Source of the DNA: Thermoleophilia bacterium
GTDB lineage: Bacteria; Actinomycetota; Thermoleophilia; Gaiellales; SKUG01
Reading direction: 5' to 3'
Assembly: GCA_020438525.1 (NCBI GenBank)
Contig: JAGQUL010000073.1
Location: forward strand, 1 to 25,178
Length of the DNA stretch: 25,178 bases
How positions within the stretch are numbered: position 1 is the stretch's first letter; the number at the start of each line of letters is the position of its first letter. A program made the position numbers and the translations under genes. The notes beneath the pieces are model-generated. The model was not told the DNA's origin, did no database searches, and was given only the letters and a program-made list of their open reading frames with translations. This document shows, piece by piece, positions 1 to 15,100 of this stretch.

Positions 1-1
1 C

Positions 2-103
2 GGCAACTGCTACGAGTACCGCCTGATCGTCAAGGACAAGGTCGACAACTCGGCGACGATCACCGATCCCACGACCTTCACGATCATGGTCGACGGCGGC
101 AAC
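2..103 (+). other. Tail of a truncated C-type Ig-like module
   Basis: The first 34 codons read as the end of a C module. They contain the hallmark CYEYRL and a DKVDN that corresponds to the DNVGN of the full copies. The repeat array therefore continues upstream of the window, so at least 21 units exist in the intact protein. Confidence 0.85.
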
Positions 104-3100
104 CCGTCGGCGACGATCAGCGGCACCCCGACCGGCCCGATCGCCGGCAACGGCAACGTCTTCACGGGTACCGCCACCGATCCCGAGACCTCGATCGACC
201 ACGTCGACGTGACGTACTCGGGCCCGGCAAGCGGCACCATGTGCTCCGGTCTCGCCGTGATCGCGGGCAACTGGACGTGCACCTTCGACACGAACCCCGG
301 ACCGGCGCTGCCCGACGGCCTGTACACCCTCACGGTCGAGGCGTTCGACGCCGCCGGCAACTCGAGCGGCCCGGTCACGCGAACCGTGGTGGTCGACAAC
401 AACGGCCCCGTGCTCAACTCGCTCACGCTCGTCGAGGCCAGCGGCGGCCAGTACATCCACGTGAGCGGCACCACCGCCTACTTCAACCCCGCCGGCGCCG
501 GCACGATCCGCGTCGACGTGGATGCCACCGACGCCGGGGCGGGCATGGACCGCGTCGACTACCCGTCGTTCGTGTTCGCCCCGTGGTCCGGCGGTGGCCC
601 CGACTCGGTCGTTCCGTACGAGATGCCGTACACCTGGATCAGCCATGGTGCGGGCACCGCGAGCCCCGGCCCGAAGATCGCCACGCTCGTCGACCTCGCC
701 GGCAACACCACCCCGGCGAACTTCACCGTCGTCGAGGACGCCGCAGCACCGACCGGTGCGAGCATCGACACCACTCCGGCGATCACCAACGCGGCGTCCA
801 CGAGCATCGCGTTCACCAACGGCACCGACGCCGCATCGGGTGTGGCCACCCGCCAGCTGCAGCGGTCGCAGGCGACCTACGCGAACGGATCGTGCGGCGT
901 GTTCGGTCCGTTCGCCAACGTCGGCCCGGCGAACCCGGCGAGCCCCTACGTCGACGCCACGATCGCCGACGGCTACTGCTACCAGTACCAGCTGCTGGTG
1001 ACCGACAACGTCGGCAACGTCGCCACGGCATCCGACACCGACGTGGTGCAGGTCGACCGCACCAAGCCCACCGGCTCGGTCAGCGGCACTCCCGCCGGAC
1101 CGTCGAGCGGCACGATCACCTTCACCGGCGACGGCAGCGACCTCGTGTCGCAGGTCGCCAAGGTCGACGTGCGCTACAAGGGCGGCCCGAGCCCCGACGG
1201 CGACGTCTGCCTCGCGCCCACGCTCACGCCGCCCGCGTACACCAACAACGGCACGTGGAGCTGCAACTGGGACACGGTCGCGCTGAGCCTGCTCGACGGC
1301 ACCTACACGATCGAGCTGATCGTCACCGACCGTGCCGGCAACGCGAGCAACCCGATCACGCGCACGATCCTGATCGACAACAACCCGCCGACGGTCACCT
1401 TCAACAGCTTCAGCGAGGGCACCAACCCGCAGTACCAGTACTGGGCCGGCGGCTCGAGCGATCCGATGTACTACAACTCGAACTTCGGCGGCTCGTTCGA
1501 CGTGCTGATCGACAACGTCGACGGTGGCACCGGCGCCGATCGCGTCGACTGGGTCGACCCCGACCTGGCGGCACCGGGCTGGGTCCTCACCAACGGCACC
1601 GACTCCACCGGCACGCCGTTCAGCGACACGTTCACGTGGGTCGCCGGCGCCGCGCAGCCCGGCGCACAGCTCGCGACCGGCTACGACATCGCCGGCACGT
1701 CGGCCACGGCCGGATTCACGATCCTCGACGACACCCAGCTGCCCACCGGCGGCACGATCTCGTACCCGACGCGCTTCACCAACGCCGGCTCGGCGACGAT
1801 CACCTACAACCAGGGATCGGACGCGCTCTCGGGCATCGGTGGCCGCGAGATCTGGCGCGAGCAGTCGCCGCTGTCGGGCGGCACCTGCACGGGTCCGTGG
1901 AGCGGCTACACCCTGCTCACCTCCACTCCCGGTGGCAGCCCGTACGCTGATTCCACGACGCAGAACGGCTTCTGCTACCACTACCAGCTGCGCGTGCTCG
2001 ACAACGTCGGTAACGTCGCCACCTACAACACCACGCCGGGCGTGAACGAGGAGAAGGTCGACCGCTCGCCGCCGACCGGCTCGATCAGCGGCACCCCGGT
2101 CGGCCCGTCGAGCGGCACGATCCCGCTCAGCGGCACGAGCGCCGACGGCGGCAGCGGCGTGGTCGACGTGGACGTCACCTACAGCGGTCCCGCAAGCGGC
2201 GTGGTGTGCAACAACCAGCCCGCGAACTGGTCGTGCAACTGGGACACGGTCTCGCCGTCGCTGCTGCCCGAGGGCACCTACACGATCACCTCCACGATCA
2301 CCGACGCGGCCGGCAACGTGGCCACCGCGACCCGCACGATCACGATCGACAACACACCACCCTCGATCACGTTCGACAGCTTCGCCGAGGGCTCGAACCC
2401 GCAGTACCAGTTCGCCATCGCCGACACGATGTACTACAACCCGGCGTTCTCGGGCGACTTCACCGTGCGGATGAGCGCGACCGACCTGGGCAGCGGCATG
2501 AACCGCGTCGAGTTCCTCAACACCGGCAGCGGCATCGGCGCCGGCTGGACCCCCGCCGGCCTGCAGAGCGACACGACCCCCACCGGCACGCTGTACGACG
2601 GCACGTTCGCGTGGGGCGCCGCCTCGATCGACCCGGGCACGCTGCAGGCACGCGCGTTCGACGTGGCCGGCACCTTCGCCGACGGCGGCTTCACGATCAG
2701 CCAGGACACGTCCACGCCGAGCGGCGGCTCCGTCTCGAGCCCGATCACCATCCAGACCAGCCCGTCCATCACGGTCACGTTCAACCCGGGCGGCGACACC
2801 GGATCCGGAATCGGCGGCGCACAGATCCAGCGCCGCGACGGCACCTACACGAACGGGATCTGCAACCCGGCGGGCGGCTGGAGCAACATCGGTCTGCCCC
2901 AGACTGCGGCGGGCACCTACGTCGACAACACCGTGCTCGACGGGCACTGCTACGAGTACCAGCTCGTGGTGAACGACAACGTCGCCAACTCCATGACCGT
3001 GCCGCCCACCGCGGTCACGCCCGTCGACCTGTCCGATCCGACCGGTGGCATCGACGGCACCCCGGCCGATCCCTTCAGCGCCACCGTGACGATCACCGGT

Positions 3101-6100
3101 ACCGCGAGCGACGCGGCGAGCGGCGTGCAGAACGTCGAGGTCCGCTACAAGGGCGGCCCGAGCCCGGACGGCGACATCTGCGTGCCCGGCGCAGTCGCCG
3201 GCGGCACGTGGAGCTGCCCGTGGAACACGAGCTCGCTGCTCGACGGCACGTACGACATCGAGCTCATCGTGCGCGACAACGCAGGTCGAACGAGCACGGC
3301 CATCATCCGCTCGGTGGTCGTCGACAACCAGGCCCCGGTGATCACGTTCAAGGCCCACGTTCCGTCGAGCGGCGCGAATTATCAGTACTGGTCCGGTCTA
3401 CCGTCGAAGAAGGTTTTCGTCAATACCGCGCAGACCGGAACCGTGCAGGTGCAGTTCACCGCCACCGACCTGGGCACAGGCGTGCAGGACGTCACGTTCC
3501 CCGGCCTGGGCGCGAACTGGAGCCCGGGCGGCGCCGACGCGATCGCCACCGCCCCGGACCAGTACGACTGGAACTACACCTGGACCGCCACCGCGGCCAA
3601 CCCCGGCACGCAGACCGCGATCGCGTCCGACAACGCCGGCAACACCGCCACCGACACCTTCATCGTCGAAGAGGACATCACCGCACCGACCGGTGGCGGG
3701 CTCACCGTCCCCAACATCACGTCCAACAACGCCACGCCGTCGATCACCTTCACGGCGAGCACCGACGGCGCCGGCTCGGGCATCGGCACGCGCCTGCTGC
3801 AGCGCCGCGACGGCGTGTTCAGCGGCGGCTCGTGTTCACCCGCCGGCGGCTGGACCACCGTCGCGACCAACCCGACGTCCCCCTACACCCCGGCTCCCCT
3901 CACGAGCGGTCGCTGCTACGAGTGGCAGCTGCTGGTGAGCGACAACGTCGGCAACGTGCAGACGATCGCCTCCCCGAGCGTGTACAAGCTCGACACCGGC
4001 CTGCCGACCGGCGCGATCGATCCCGCCCCGGCCGATCCGTTCAGCGGCAGCGTCACCATCACCGGCACCGCGAGCGACGGCCTGAGCGGCGTGTCGTCGG
4101 TCGACGTGACCTGGACCGGTCCGGGTGCCACCAGCGGCAACATCTGCCTCGGCCCCGCGCTCAGCGCACCGCCGGATCCGCGCACCTGGAGCTGCCCGTG
4201 GGCCACCCCGGGCGTCGACGGCTCGTACACCATCACGCTCGTGGTGACCGACCTCGCCGGCAACGTCAGCGCACCGATCACGCGCATCGTCACGGTCGAC
4301 AACCAGGCGCCGACGCTCACCTTCGACACGATCGTCGAGACCGGCGGCAACCAGTACCAGTTCAGCGACCTGCCCAACCGCAAGCACTACTACAACCCGA
4401 ACCAGACCGGTAACTTCGAGGTCCGCTTCATCGCCTCCGATGCGGGCACCGGTATCTCGAGCGTGGACTTCCCCACGCTGGCGGCACCGTGGTCGGGCGG
4501 CGGCAGCGACAACACGGTCACCCCGGTCGACCGGTACGAGGGCGCCTACACGTTCAGCGCGGTCACCCTGCCGAGCCCGGGCGTGCAGACGGTCACCGCG
4601 TACGACAACGCGGGCAACTCGGCGATCGGCGACTTCGAGCTCGAGGCGGATTCGACCGCGCCGGGTGGCGGCTCGCTCACGGTGCCGAACACCACCACCA
4701 ACAGCACGAGCGTCACGATCGGCACCACGCCGAGCAACGACACCCAGTCCGGCGTGGCAACCCTGCAGCTGCAGCGACGACAGGGCACGTTCAACAACGG
4801 TGCCTGCGGCGCGATGGGCGGCTGGGCGAACGTCGGCCCGGCCAACCCCGGCAACTCGTACGTCGATACCGCCCCCGGCGGCTTCTGCTACGAGTACCAG
4901 CGCGTCGTGACCGACAACGTCGGCAACGTCCAGACCGCTGCCAGCGTGAACCAGGTGAAGGTCGACGACCAGGCACCGACCGGCACCTTCGACCCCACGC
5001 CGACCGGACCGATCAGCGGCACGACCACGATCACCGGTACCGCGAGCGACGGCAACGCGGGCGTTGCCAGCATCGCGCTTACCTACTCCGGTCCGGCGAG
5101 CGGCACGATGTGCACCGCGACGCTCGCACCGCCGCCGGATCCGCGCGCCTGGACCTGCTCGTGGGACACCTCGCTCCTCGCCGACGGCACGTACCAGATG
5201 GAGCTCGTGGTGACCGACCTCGCGGGCAACTCGTCCGCGATGATCACCAAGCCGATGCTGGTCGACAACCAGCCGCCCGTAGTGAGCTTCCTCGACTACG
5301 TCGAAGTCTCCGGCCTCGGCTACCAGCACTGGAAGAACACCGGCCCGGCCGACCACAAGCTGTACGTGAACCCGGCACAGTCGGGCCGCACGACCGTGCG
5401 CTTCACCGCAAGCGACGCCGGCACCGGCATGGACCGCATCGACTACCCCGACATCACCGGCGGCTGGACCCCGGCGGGCGGCTCGGTGACGGGCATCGGT
5501 CCGAACTTCGCGTTCGACTACGACTTCACCGGCCCCGGCATCACCGGCGCGGGCCTGCAGACCGTCTCGGCGTTCGACCAGGCAGGCAACTCCGCGACCG
5601 CGACCTTCGAGGTCGAGCTCGACTCCACCGCACCGGCCGGCGGCTCGATCACGCCGCCGTCGATCCCGGCAACCAACGCTGCCTCGGTCAACATCCCGTA
5701 CGCGCTCGCAGCTGACGCACAGTCGGGTCTGGGCACCGCGGTGATCGAGCGCCAGTCGAGCCCGTACGCAGCCGGCACGTGCACCGGACCGTGGAGCGGC
5801 TTCGCGCCCATCGCGACCGTCACCGCGGTGCCGTCGCCGTACTCGGACGCCGCGCTCTCCAACACGACCTGCTACGAGTACCAGATCCGCTTCACCGACA
5901 ACGTCGGCAACACGATCACCCAGACGAACACGAACCGGATCCGCATCGACCGCACGCTGCCGAGCGGCACGTTCGACGCCACCCCCGCCTCGCCGTTCGG
6001 CGGCGTCGAGACGATCACCGGCACCGCCACCGACAACGAGAGCGGCGTGGCGAACGTCGACGTCACCTACACGGGCGCGGCAACCGGCAACGTCTGCCTC

Positions 6101-9100
6101 GGCGCATCGCCGGTGAACCCGTGGAGCTGCGTCTGGGACACCACGACCGTCGTCGACGGCAACTACACGCTGCACCTCACGGTCACCGACTTCGCCGGCA
6201 ACGTGTTCACCACGACCAAGGACATCACGGTCGACAACGCACCGCCGGTCGCGTCGTTCGCGTCGTTCACCGAGGTCGTCGGTGGCCAGTTCATGTTCGC
6301 ACCGACCACCCCGGCGCCCGGGTCGACCATGTACGTGAACCCGGCGCAGGGCGGCGAGTTCACCGTCACGATCAACGCGACCGACGCGGGCGTCGGCATG
6401 CAGGACGTGACGTTCCCCGACCTGGCCAGCGCCGGGTGGACACCGCCGGGCGGCACCGACGCCTCGACCCCGTACTCGCTCAACTACGTGTGGACCGGAC
6501 CGGGCGCGGCAGAGCCGGGAACGGTCAACGCGACCGCAACCGACCTGGCCGGGAACTTCACGAACGTGCCGTTCCGCATCGAGAACGACTCGACCGCACC
6601 GACCGGCGGCACGATCACCCCGCTCAACGTCACGACCAACGCCGCGACGCACGACATCGCCTTCACCAAGGGCTCGGACTCCCAGTCGGGCATCGGCACC
6701 GTGCTGCTGCAGCGCGACGTCACGACGTTCAGCGGCGGCACCTGCGGCATCTTCCCCGGCACGTGGACCACGATCGCCACGGATCCCACCTCGCCGTTCA
6801 GCGACGCCACCACGGTGCACGGCAACTGCTACAAGTACCAGCTGATCGTCAACGACAACGTGTCGAACCCGGCGACCTACTCGAACGCCAACACGTTCCG
6901 CGTCGACCGCGTCGATCCGATCGGCGACATCGATCCGAGCATCACGGGCCCGCTCAGCGGCGTGGAGAACATCTTCGGCACCTCGTCCGACGCGACCAGC
7001 GGCGTGTCGAAGGTCGACGTGCGCTACACCGGCCCGTCGAGCGGCGACATCTGTCTGGGCCCGGCCACGCCCACCGCGTGGAGCTGCAACTGGGACACCA
7101 CCAGCCTCGCCGACGGCACCTACACGATCGAGCTCACCGTCACCGACAACGCCGGCAACACGTTCGTGATCACCCGACCGAACCTGATCGTCGACAACCA
7201 GCCGCCCGTCACCACCTTCGTGGGCTTCATCGAGGGCACCAACGGTCCGTGGCAGCACGCGATCGGCACCACGATGTACTACAACAACAACGTCGGCTAC
7301 TCGGGCGACTTCAAGGTCGAGGTGAACGCGACCGACGCCGGAACCGGCGTGGCGAACGTCACCTTCCCGGCATTCGGCGCCGGCTGGACGCCCGCTGCAC
7401 CGGCTGCCGACAACAGCGCGCCGTACCAGGGCAACTACGCCTGGACCGCAGGCTCCGCGAACCCGAGCCTGCAGACTGCCACCGCCACCGACGTGGCCGG
7501 CAACTCGGCTACCGTCAACTTCACGGTCACGCCCGACAACAACGCGCCGACCGGTGCGACGATCAGCTACGCCGACGGCGTGACCAACGCCACGAGCATG
7601 GTCGTGAACTTCAACAAGGGCAACGACGGCCTGTCGGGCATCCGCGACTGGGTCATCGAGCGCTCGGTGCAGCCGTACGCGGCCGGCAGCTGCCCCGCCC
7701 CCACCACCTGGGTGCCGCAGGTCACGAGCCCCGCCGGCTCGAGCTGGACCGACCCGGCGATCCCCGACGCGAGCTGCGTCGACTACCGCCTCGTCGTGAC
7801 CGACAACGTCTCCAACAGCGTCACCGCCACGACCACCGACGAGGTCGAGGTCGACCGCACTGCGCCGACCGGCCTGATCGACGCGCTGCCGCCCAGCCCG
7901 TTCAGCGGCACCGTCTCGCTCACCGGCACGTCGAGCGACGGCGAGAGCGGCATCGCCTACGTCGAGCTGCGAGCGCTCGGCGCGCCGTCGCCCTTCGACG
8001 AGATCTGCCTGTCGCCGCCCAGCCCGACCGCGTGGACGTGCAGCTGGAACACCACCACCGTGAGCGACGGCCCGTACGACCTCGAGCTGACCGTCTACGA
8101 CAAGGCCGGCAACTCGTTCACGTACGTCCGCTCGATCGTGGTCGACAACCAGCCGCCGACGGTCGGCACCCCGAAGTGGGTCCCGCAGACCAACCCGCAG
8201 TGGCAGTACGTGAACGCGGCGGCGACCGACGTGCTCTGGTTCAACTCGAACCAGTCCGGATCGGCCAAGCTCATGCTCCGCGCGTGCGACTCGAGCAACG
8301 TCGAGGCCGTCAACTTCCCCGCGCTCGGCGCCGGCTGGGTGGGTGGACCCGCGCAGGACATCACCGCGGCTCCGTTCCTTCCTGGATGCACCCCCGATCT
8401 GGGTGGCGACTTCGAGAACACCCACACGTGGAGCGCGGGTGCCGTGGACACGGGCGGCCCGCTCAACCTGACCGCGTGCCAGGGAAGCGGCGCACCGTAC
8501 TGTGACGGCGCGACGACGACCGCGGCATTCCGCACGAAGGCAGACGGTACCGGTCCGGTGTCGACCGCCATCGACTATGGATCGATCACCACCAACGTGA
8601 ACGACTCGGGCGCGCTGACCCTGACCGTCGGCAACGACGGCCTCGGCTCGGGCATCCGCGGCTGGCGCCTCGAGCGTCAGGAGAGCACGCTGCTCGCCGA
8701 CGCCTGCTCGGCACCCGGCCCGTGGACCGTGATCGCGAACGCCGCCGGCTCGTCAGCACCGACCTACAACGACACTGCGATGGTCGACGGACACTGCTAC
8801 CAGTACCGCCTGATCGCGATCGACAACGTCGGCAACGAGACCACCGCCACCGATCCCGACATCGTCAAGTACGACGCGACCGTCCCCAACGGCACGATCG
8901 ACGCCGCACCGGCCGGCCCGGTCGGTGGCGCCGCGGTCGTGATCACCGGCACGAGCGACGACCTGTTCACCGCAGTCGACCACGTCGAGCTGAGCTGGAC
9001 CGGCCCGCAGGCCCCCGGCTCCGGCGCGATGTGCGCGGATCCGAACCCGTGGACGCCGACGTGGAGCTGCACGTGGGACACCACCGGATTCGTCGACGGC

Positions 9101-12100
9101 ACCTACACGATGATCCTCACGGTGTACGACCTCGCCGGCAACGTCGGCAACGCATCGCGCACGATCGTGGTCGACAACCAGCCGCCGATCTCGCTGTTCG
9201 ACAGCTGGACCGAGACGATCAACCCGCAGTACCAGTACGTCAGCTCGAGCACGCTCTACTTCAACCCGAACCAGACCGGCAGCGCCGAGCTGCGGATCGC
9301 GGCGTCGGATGCCGGCACGGGCATCGCCAACGTCGCGTTCCCCGACCTCGACGGCGCCGCATCGCTGTGGACCCCGGGCGCGGGCAACGGCACGCCGCCG
9401 AACCCGTACCTGTACACCTACAGCTGGAACGCGGGCGCAGCGAGCAGCGGGCCCGTCGTCGCCACGGCCTTCGACAACGCCGGCAACTCCTCCACCGTCG
9501 GCTTCCAGGTGATCTCCGACGGCACCGGCCCGACCGGCCAGACGATCAACCCGATCAACAGCTACGTCACCACGCTCTCCACGAACGTGCCGTTCACCAC
9601 CGGCAGCGACGCGCTCTCGGGCGTCGGCTCGTGGCAGCTGCAGCGTCAGGAGGCCACCCTCACGGGCGGCATCTGCGGCGCGTACGGCGGCTGGGCCGAC
9701 ATCGGACCCGCCAAGCCCGCCTCGCCGTACGCCGATGGATCGCTCGCCAACGGCAAGTGCTACCAGTACCGCCTGCAGGTGACCGACAACGTCGGCAACA
9801 CCACACCCGCGGTGAGCCTCAACGAGGTCAAGGTCGACAACACCCGCCCGACCGGCACGATCGTGGCGCCGGCCGGCCCGTGGGCTGGTGCACAGACGGT
9901 CGACGCGACCACCGCCGACACCGGCAGCGGCGTGGCCTCCGCACTGCTCACCTACAGCGGCCCGGCCAGCGGCACCATCTGCAACGTCACCAACCCGGGT
10001 GCCACCTTCAGCTGCCCGTGGGATTCCACCTCGCCGGCGATCCCCGACGGCACCTACACCGTCACGCTGCTCGTCACCGACCGCGCCGGCAACACGAACG
10101 ACCCGGTCATCCAGGAGACGTTCGTGATCGACAACAACGGACCGACCTTCGCGTTCGACCACTACGTCGAGGGAGCCAACCCGCAGTACCAGTTCATCGC
10201 TGGCGGCGGCTCGATCATGTACGTCAACCCGAACGGCAACGGCAACTTCGACGTGTTCTTCACGGGCACCGACGCCGGCGCGGGCATGGATCGGGTGGAC
10301 TTCCCCGACGTGGGCACGAACTGGTCGCCGAGCGGCGGCGGCAGCGACACGGTCGGCCCCGAGCCGAACTGGAAGTTCACGTACTCGTTCAGCGCCGGCA
10401 ACGCCGAGCCCAGCAACCCGACCGACCCGATCGCCACGGCCTGGGACCTCGCCGGCAACTCGAGCACCGACACGTTCACGATCCTGCACGACGCGGCACC
10501 GCCGACCGGTGGCTCGATCGACGTGCCGACGCTCGGCCCGACCAACGCAGCGAGCGTCGACATCGACTGGACCAACGGCACCGATGCCCTGTCGGGCGTG
10601 GGCGACGTGATCATCCAGCGCCGCAACAAGACCTACGCCGGCGGCAGCTGCACCGGCGCCTGGAGCGGCTGGACGCAGGTTGCGACCGGCACCGGCGCGA
10701 GCGGCACCTGGACCGACAGCTCGCTGGCGGACGGCAAGTGCTACGAGTACGGCCTGCTGCTCAACGACAACGTCGCCAACCAGTCGGCGACGCAGATCCT
10801 CGACGCGCTCGGCGACGTGGTGCGCATCGACCGCACGCCGCCCACCGGCACGATCGACGGTCCGGCCGGTCCGTGGGCGGGCACCGTGTCGATCACCGGC
10901 ACCGCCAGCGACGGGAACAGCGGCGTGGTCGACATGGACCTCACCACCACCGCTCCCACGGCGAACAACATCTGCCTGAACATGCCGCTCGGCTCGCCGT
11001 GGACGTGCGTGTTCGACACCACCACGCTGCCCGAGGGCACCTACACGTTCAACCTGGCGCTCACCGATGCGGCCGGCAACGTGAACTCCGTGGCGATCAC
11101 GTACACGGTGCTGATCGACAACGGCGGCCCGCTCGTCAGCAACCCGCTGTGGACCGAGCAGGTCAACCCGCAGTTCATGCACGTCGACGGACTCGATGCC
11201 ACCAAGCTCTACTACAACCCGACCCAGACCGGCACCGCCCGCTTCCAGATCGACGCGACCGACGGTGGCGCCGGCATGCAGGACGTCGTCTTCCCCGCAC
11301 TCGGCACCGGCTGGACCGCGGCACCGGGCCTCACCTCCACCGGCCCGACCCCGTACTTCGTCGACTACACGTTCAACAGCGCAACCGCTCCCGGCGCGGT
11401 CGTGGCGACCGCGCGTGACCTTGCGGGCAACACCACCCCGCAGGGCTTCAGCGCGGTGGCCGACGGCACGCAGCCGAGCGGCGGCTCGATCGACTACACC
11501 GACGGCTACACGAACGTCACCTCGGCATCGATCACGTTCAACACCGGCACCGACGGAGTCGGCCCGAACGACTCCGGCATCGGGGCCTGGCAGATCGTGC
11601 GCGAGAGCGCGGCGCTATCGGCCGGCACCTGCGGCGTGTACGGCGGTCCACTCGTCGTGGGCGGCCCGAACCCGGGTGGCTCGAGCTACAGCAACCCGGG
11701 CCTGGCGGACGGCACCTGCTACCGCTACAGCCTGGTGGTGACCGACAACGTCGGCAACGCGAAGACCTACACCGTGCCGAAGGAAGTCAAGGTCGACACG
11801 ACCGTGCCGGTCGGCACGATCGACGCGCTGCCCGCCAGCCCGGTGAGCGCGATCCAGACCTTCACCGGCACGAGCGGCGACACCGGCAGCGGCGTGCAGA
11901 CGCTGACCGTCACGTACACCGGTCCGTCGCCGGTGCCGCCGTGCACGGTGACCCTGCCGACGAGCGTGAACCCGTGGAGCTGCAACATCAACACCGCGCT
12001 CTACGGCGACGGCACCTACACGCTCTCGCTGGTCGTGACCGACAAGGCCGGCAACACGAGCGTGCCCGTGACTCGCGACGTGGTGTTCGACAACAACCCG

Positions 12101-15100
12101 CCGGTGATCGACCCGATGACCTGGACCGAGCTGACCGGCAACCAGTACACGCATCCGGCGGGCGACGACCTCTGGTTCAACCCGGTCGGATCCGCCACCG
12201 CGTCGCTGAGCGTGCCGGTGACCGATCCCGGCAGCGGCGTGGCGAGCGTCACGTTCCCGGCACCGGGCGCCGGCTGGACGCCCGGCGCACCGGTCGTGAA
12301 CACCACGCCGCCGAGCCCGTACTCGCAGACCTTCGGGTTCACCACGGGCGCATCGGATCCGGCAACGATGACGATCACCGCGACCGATATCGCCGGCAAC
12401 TCCTCCACGCGCAGCTTCGAGCTGCGCCAGGACACCACCGCTCCGACCGGCTCCACGATCAGCTACCTCGGCGGACCGAGCAGCGCTCCGTCCACCTCGA
12501 TCACGATCGACACGTCGCTGCGCAGCGACGGCGCAGGCTCGGGCCTTGGCCGCTACCAGCTGCAGCGCCAGACGGGCGCGCTCGCCGCGGGCGTGTGCAC
12601 CATGAGCGGCACGTGGGTGAACATCGGCGCGCCGAACGAGCCGAGCCCGTTCGTCGACACCACCACCGTCGACGGCAACTGCTACGAGTACCGACTGCTC
12701 GACTACGACAACGTCGAGAACTTCGCGACGATCCAGCCGGGCATCCAGGTGCAGGTCGACCGCACCGCGCCGACCGCCGACATCACCGACCCGCTCGCGG
12801 GCGACTACCTGAGCGGCACGTACACGTTCACCGGCAACCACGGCGACACCGGCAGCGGCGTGGCGTACTTCGACGTGACGTTCGTCGGCAGCGGCACCGG
12901 CAACATCTGCGCGGTCAACGACACGCAGGCATCCCCGTGGTCGTGCGCCTGGGACACCACCGCCGAGGCGGAGGGCCCCTACGACGTGACGATCGTGGCC
13001 GTCGACAACGCCGGCAACGCGAGCGTGCCGTTCACGATCTCGATCACGGTCGACAACAGCCCGCCGAGCATCTCGTTCGACAGCTGGGTCGAGGGCACCA
13101 ACCCGCAGTTCATGCACCCGGTCGGCAACAAGATGTGGTTCAACCCGACCGGCACCGGCAGCTTCGGCCTGAAGATGGCTGCCAACGATTCCGGCGCCGG
13201 CATGGACCGCGTCGACTTCCCGGCACTCGGCGCCGGCTGGAACCCGGTCGGCGGCCAGAGCGACAACGTCGCACCGTCGCCGTACCAGACCCCGACCAAC
13301 TACAGCTGGACCGCGGGCGCGAGCGACCCGGCATCGCAGGTCGCCACGGCCTTCGACCTGGTCGGCAACAGCGCCACTGCGGCGTTCGAGGTCGACGCCG
13401 ACACCGTGGCGCCGACGGGCGTGACGATCTCGCCGCAGACCACGCCGTCGGGGTACCACACCTCCACGAGCGAGGGCATCACGTTCAACCAGGGCGTCGA
13501 CACCGGCGGCTCGGGCGTGGGTCGCTGGCAGCTGCAGCGCCAGAGCTCGCCGCTCTCGGGTGGCGTGTGCACCGGCTACGGCAGCTGGGGCAACGTGGGT
13601 CCCGTCAGCCCCGCGGGCCCGACCTACACCGACAACGCGCTCGTCGACGGCAACTGCTACCGCTACCAGATCAAGGTGTGGGACAACGTCGAGAACGTCA
13701 CCACGCTCGGCGATCCGTACGAGGTGAAGGTCGATGCGACCAAGCCGACCGGCACCATCGACGCGCTGCCGCCCTACGTCTCGGGCGTGGTGAACCTGTC
13801 GGGCACGCACGCCGACACCTACAGCGGCGTGGCGAGCTTCTCGGTCGACTACGCCAACACCGCCACCGGCAACGTCTGCTCGACCGTCGTCGCCGCCTCG
13901 CCGTGGAGCACGCCCTCGTGCGACTGGGACACGCTCGGCCTGGCGCTGCCCGACGGACCGTACGACCTGACGATCACCGTGATCGACAACGCCGGCAACA
14001 TCAGCGACCCGTTCACGGTCTCGACGATCGTCGACAACGGACCGCCGACGCTCGTGTTCAACTCGTTCGTCGAGGGCGCGGGCGCGCAGTACCAGCACGC
14101 GGTCGGCACGACCATGTACTTCAACCCGGCGCAGGCGGGTGGCTTCACGCTCAACCTCGATGCGAACGACGCGGGCAGCGGCGTTCAGCGCGTCGACTTC
14201 CCGGCGCTCGGCGCGAACTGGTCGCCGGCGTCGGTCACCGCCGACACGAGCGGCCCGAACCCGTACGCGATGAGCTACAACTGGTCGAGCGGCGCAGGCT
14301 CGCTCGCCGGCGCGATCGCCACCGCGTTCGACAACGTCGGCAACACCGCCACCACCACGTTCGACGTCGAGGCCGACAACACCGCCCCGACGGGCAGCAG
14401 CGTCGCGGTGACGATCCCGGCATCGGGATACACCAACCTCGACACGGTCGACGTGACCTTCGAGCTCGGAGCCGATGCCCAGGCGGGCATCGGCGGCTGG
14501 CAGCTGCAGCGCCAGGCGGGCACCCTCGCAGCCGGTGCATGCACCATGAGCGGCACCTGGTCGAACATCGGTCCGGCGAACGTCGGTGGTCCCACTCCGC
14601 CGGTCGGACCGTTCACCTACAGCGACACGCCACTCGCCGACGGCACCTGCTACGAGTACCGAATCCAGGTGACCGACAACGTCGGCAACGTCGAGACCGA
14701 GGCCGACACGAACCAGCTCAAGGTCGACAAGACGGCTCCGTTCGGCGCGTTCACCGCGCCGGTCGGGCCGTACGTGAGCAGCACGATCTCGCTCGACGGA
14801 ACCCACGGCGATGCCTTCAGCGGCGTCGACGAGTTCACGGTCACCTACTCCGGCTCCGCATCGGGCACGGTGTGTGCGAACGAGACCCAGGCGTCGCCGT
14901 GGAGCTGCACGTTCGACACCACCACCGTCGCCGACGGCACCTACACCTTCGAGCTGGTGGTGACCGACCTGGCCGGCAACGTGAGCGCGCCGTTCCCGTA
15001 CACCCTGACGGTCGACAACTCGCCGCCGACCATCAACTTCCTCGGCTGGATCGAGAACGGCGGCGCGAACTTCACGCATCCGGTCGCCGACACGATGTTC

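Noticed and set aside
86..88. ATG at 86 as the start of the giant gene
   Set aside because: The frame is open from base 2 and codes for the recognisable end of a C module (CYEYRL, DKVDN) before this ATG, so it is an internal methionine.
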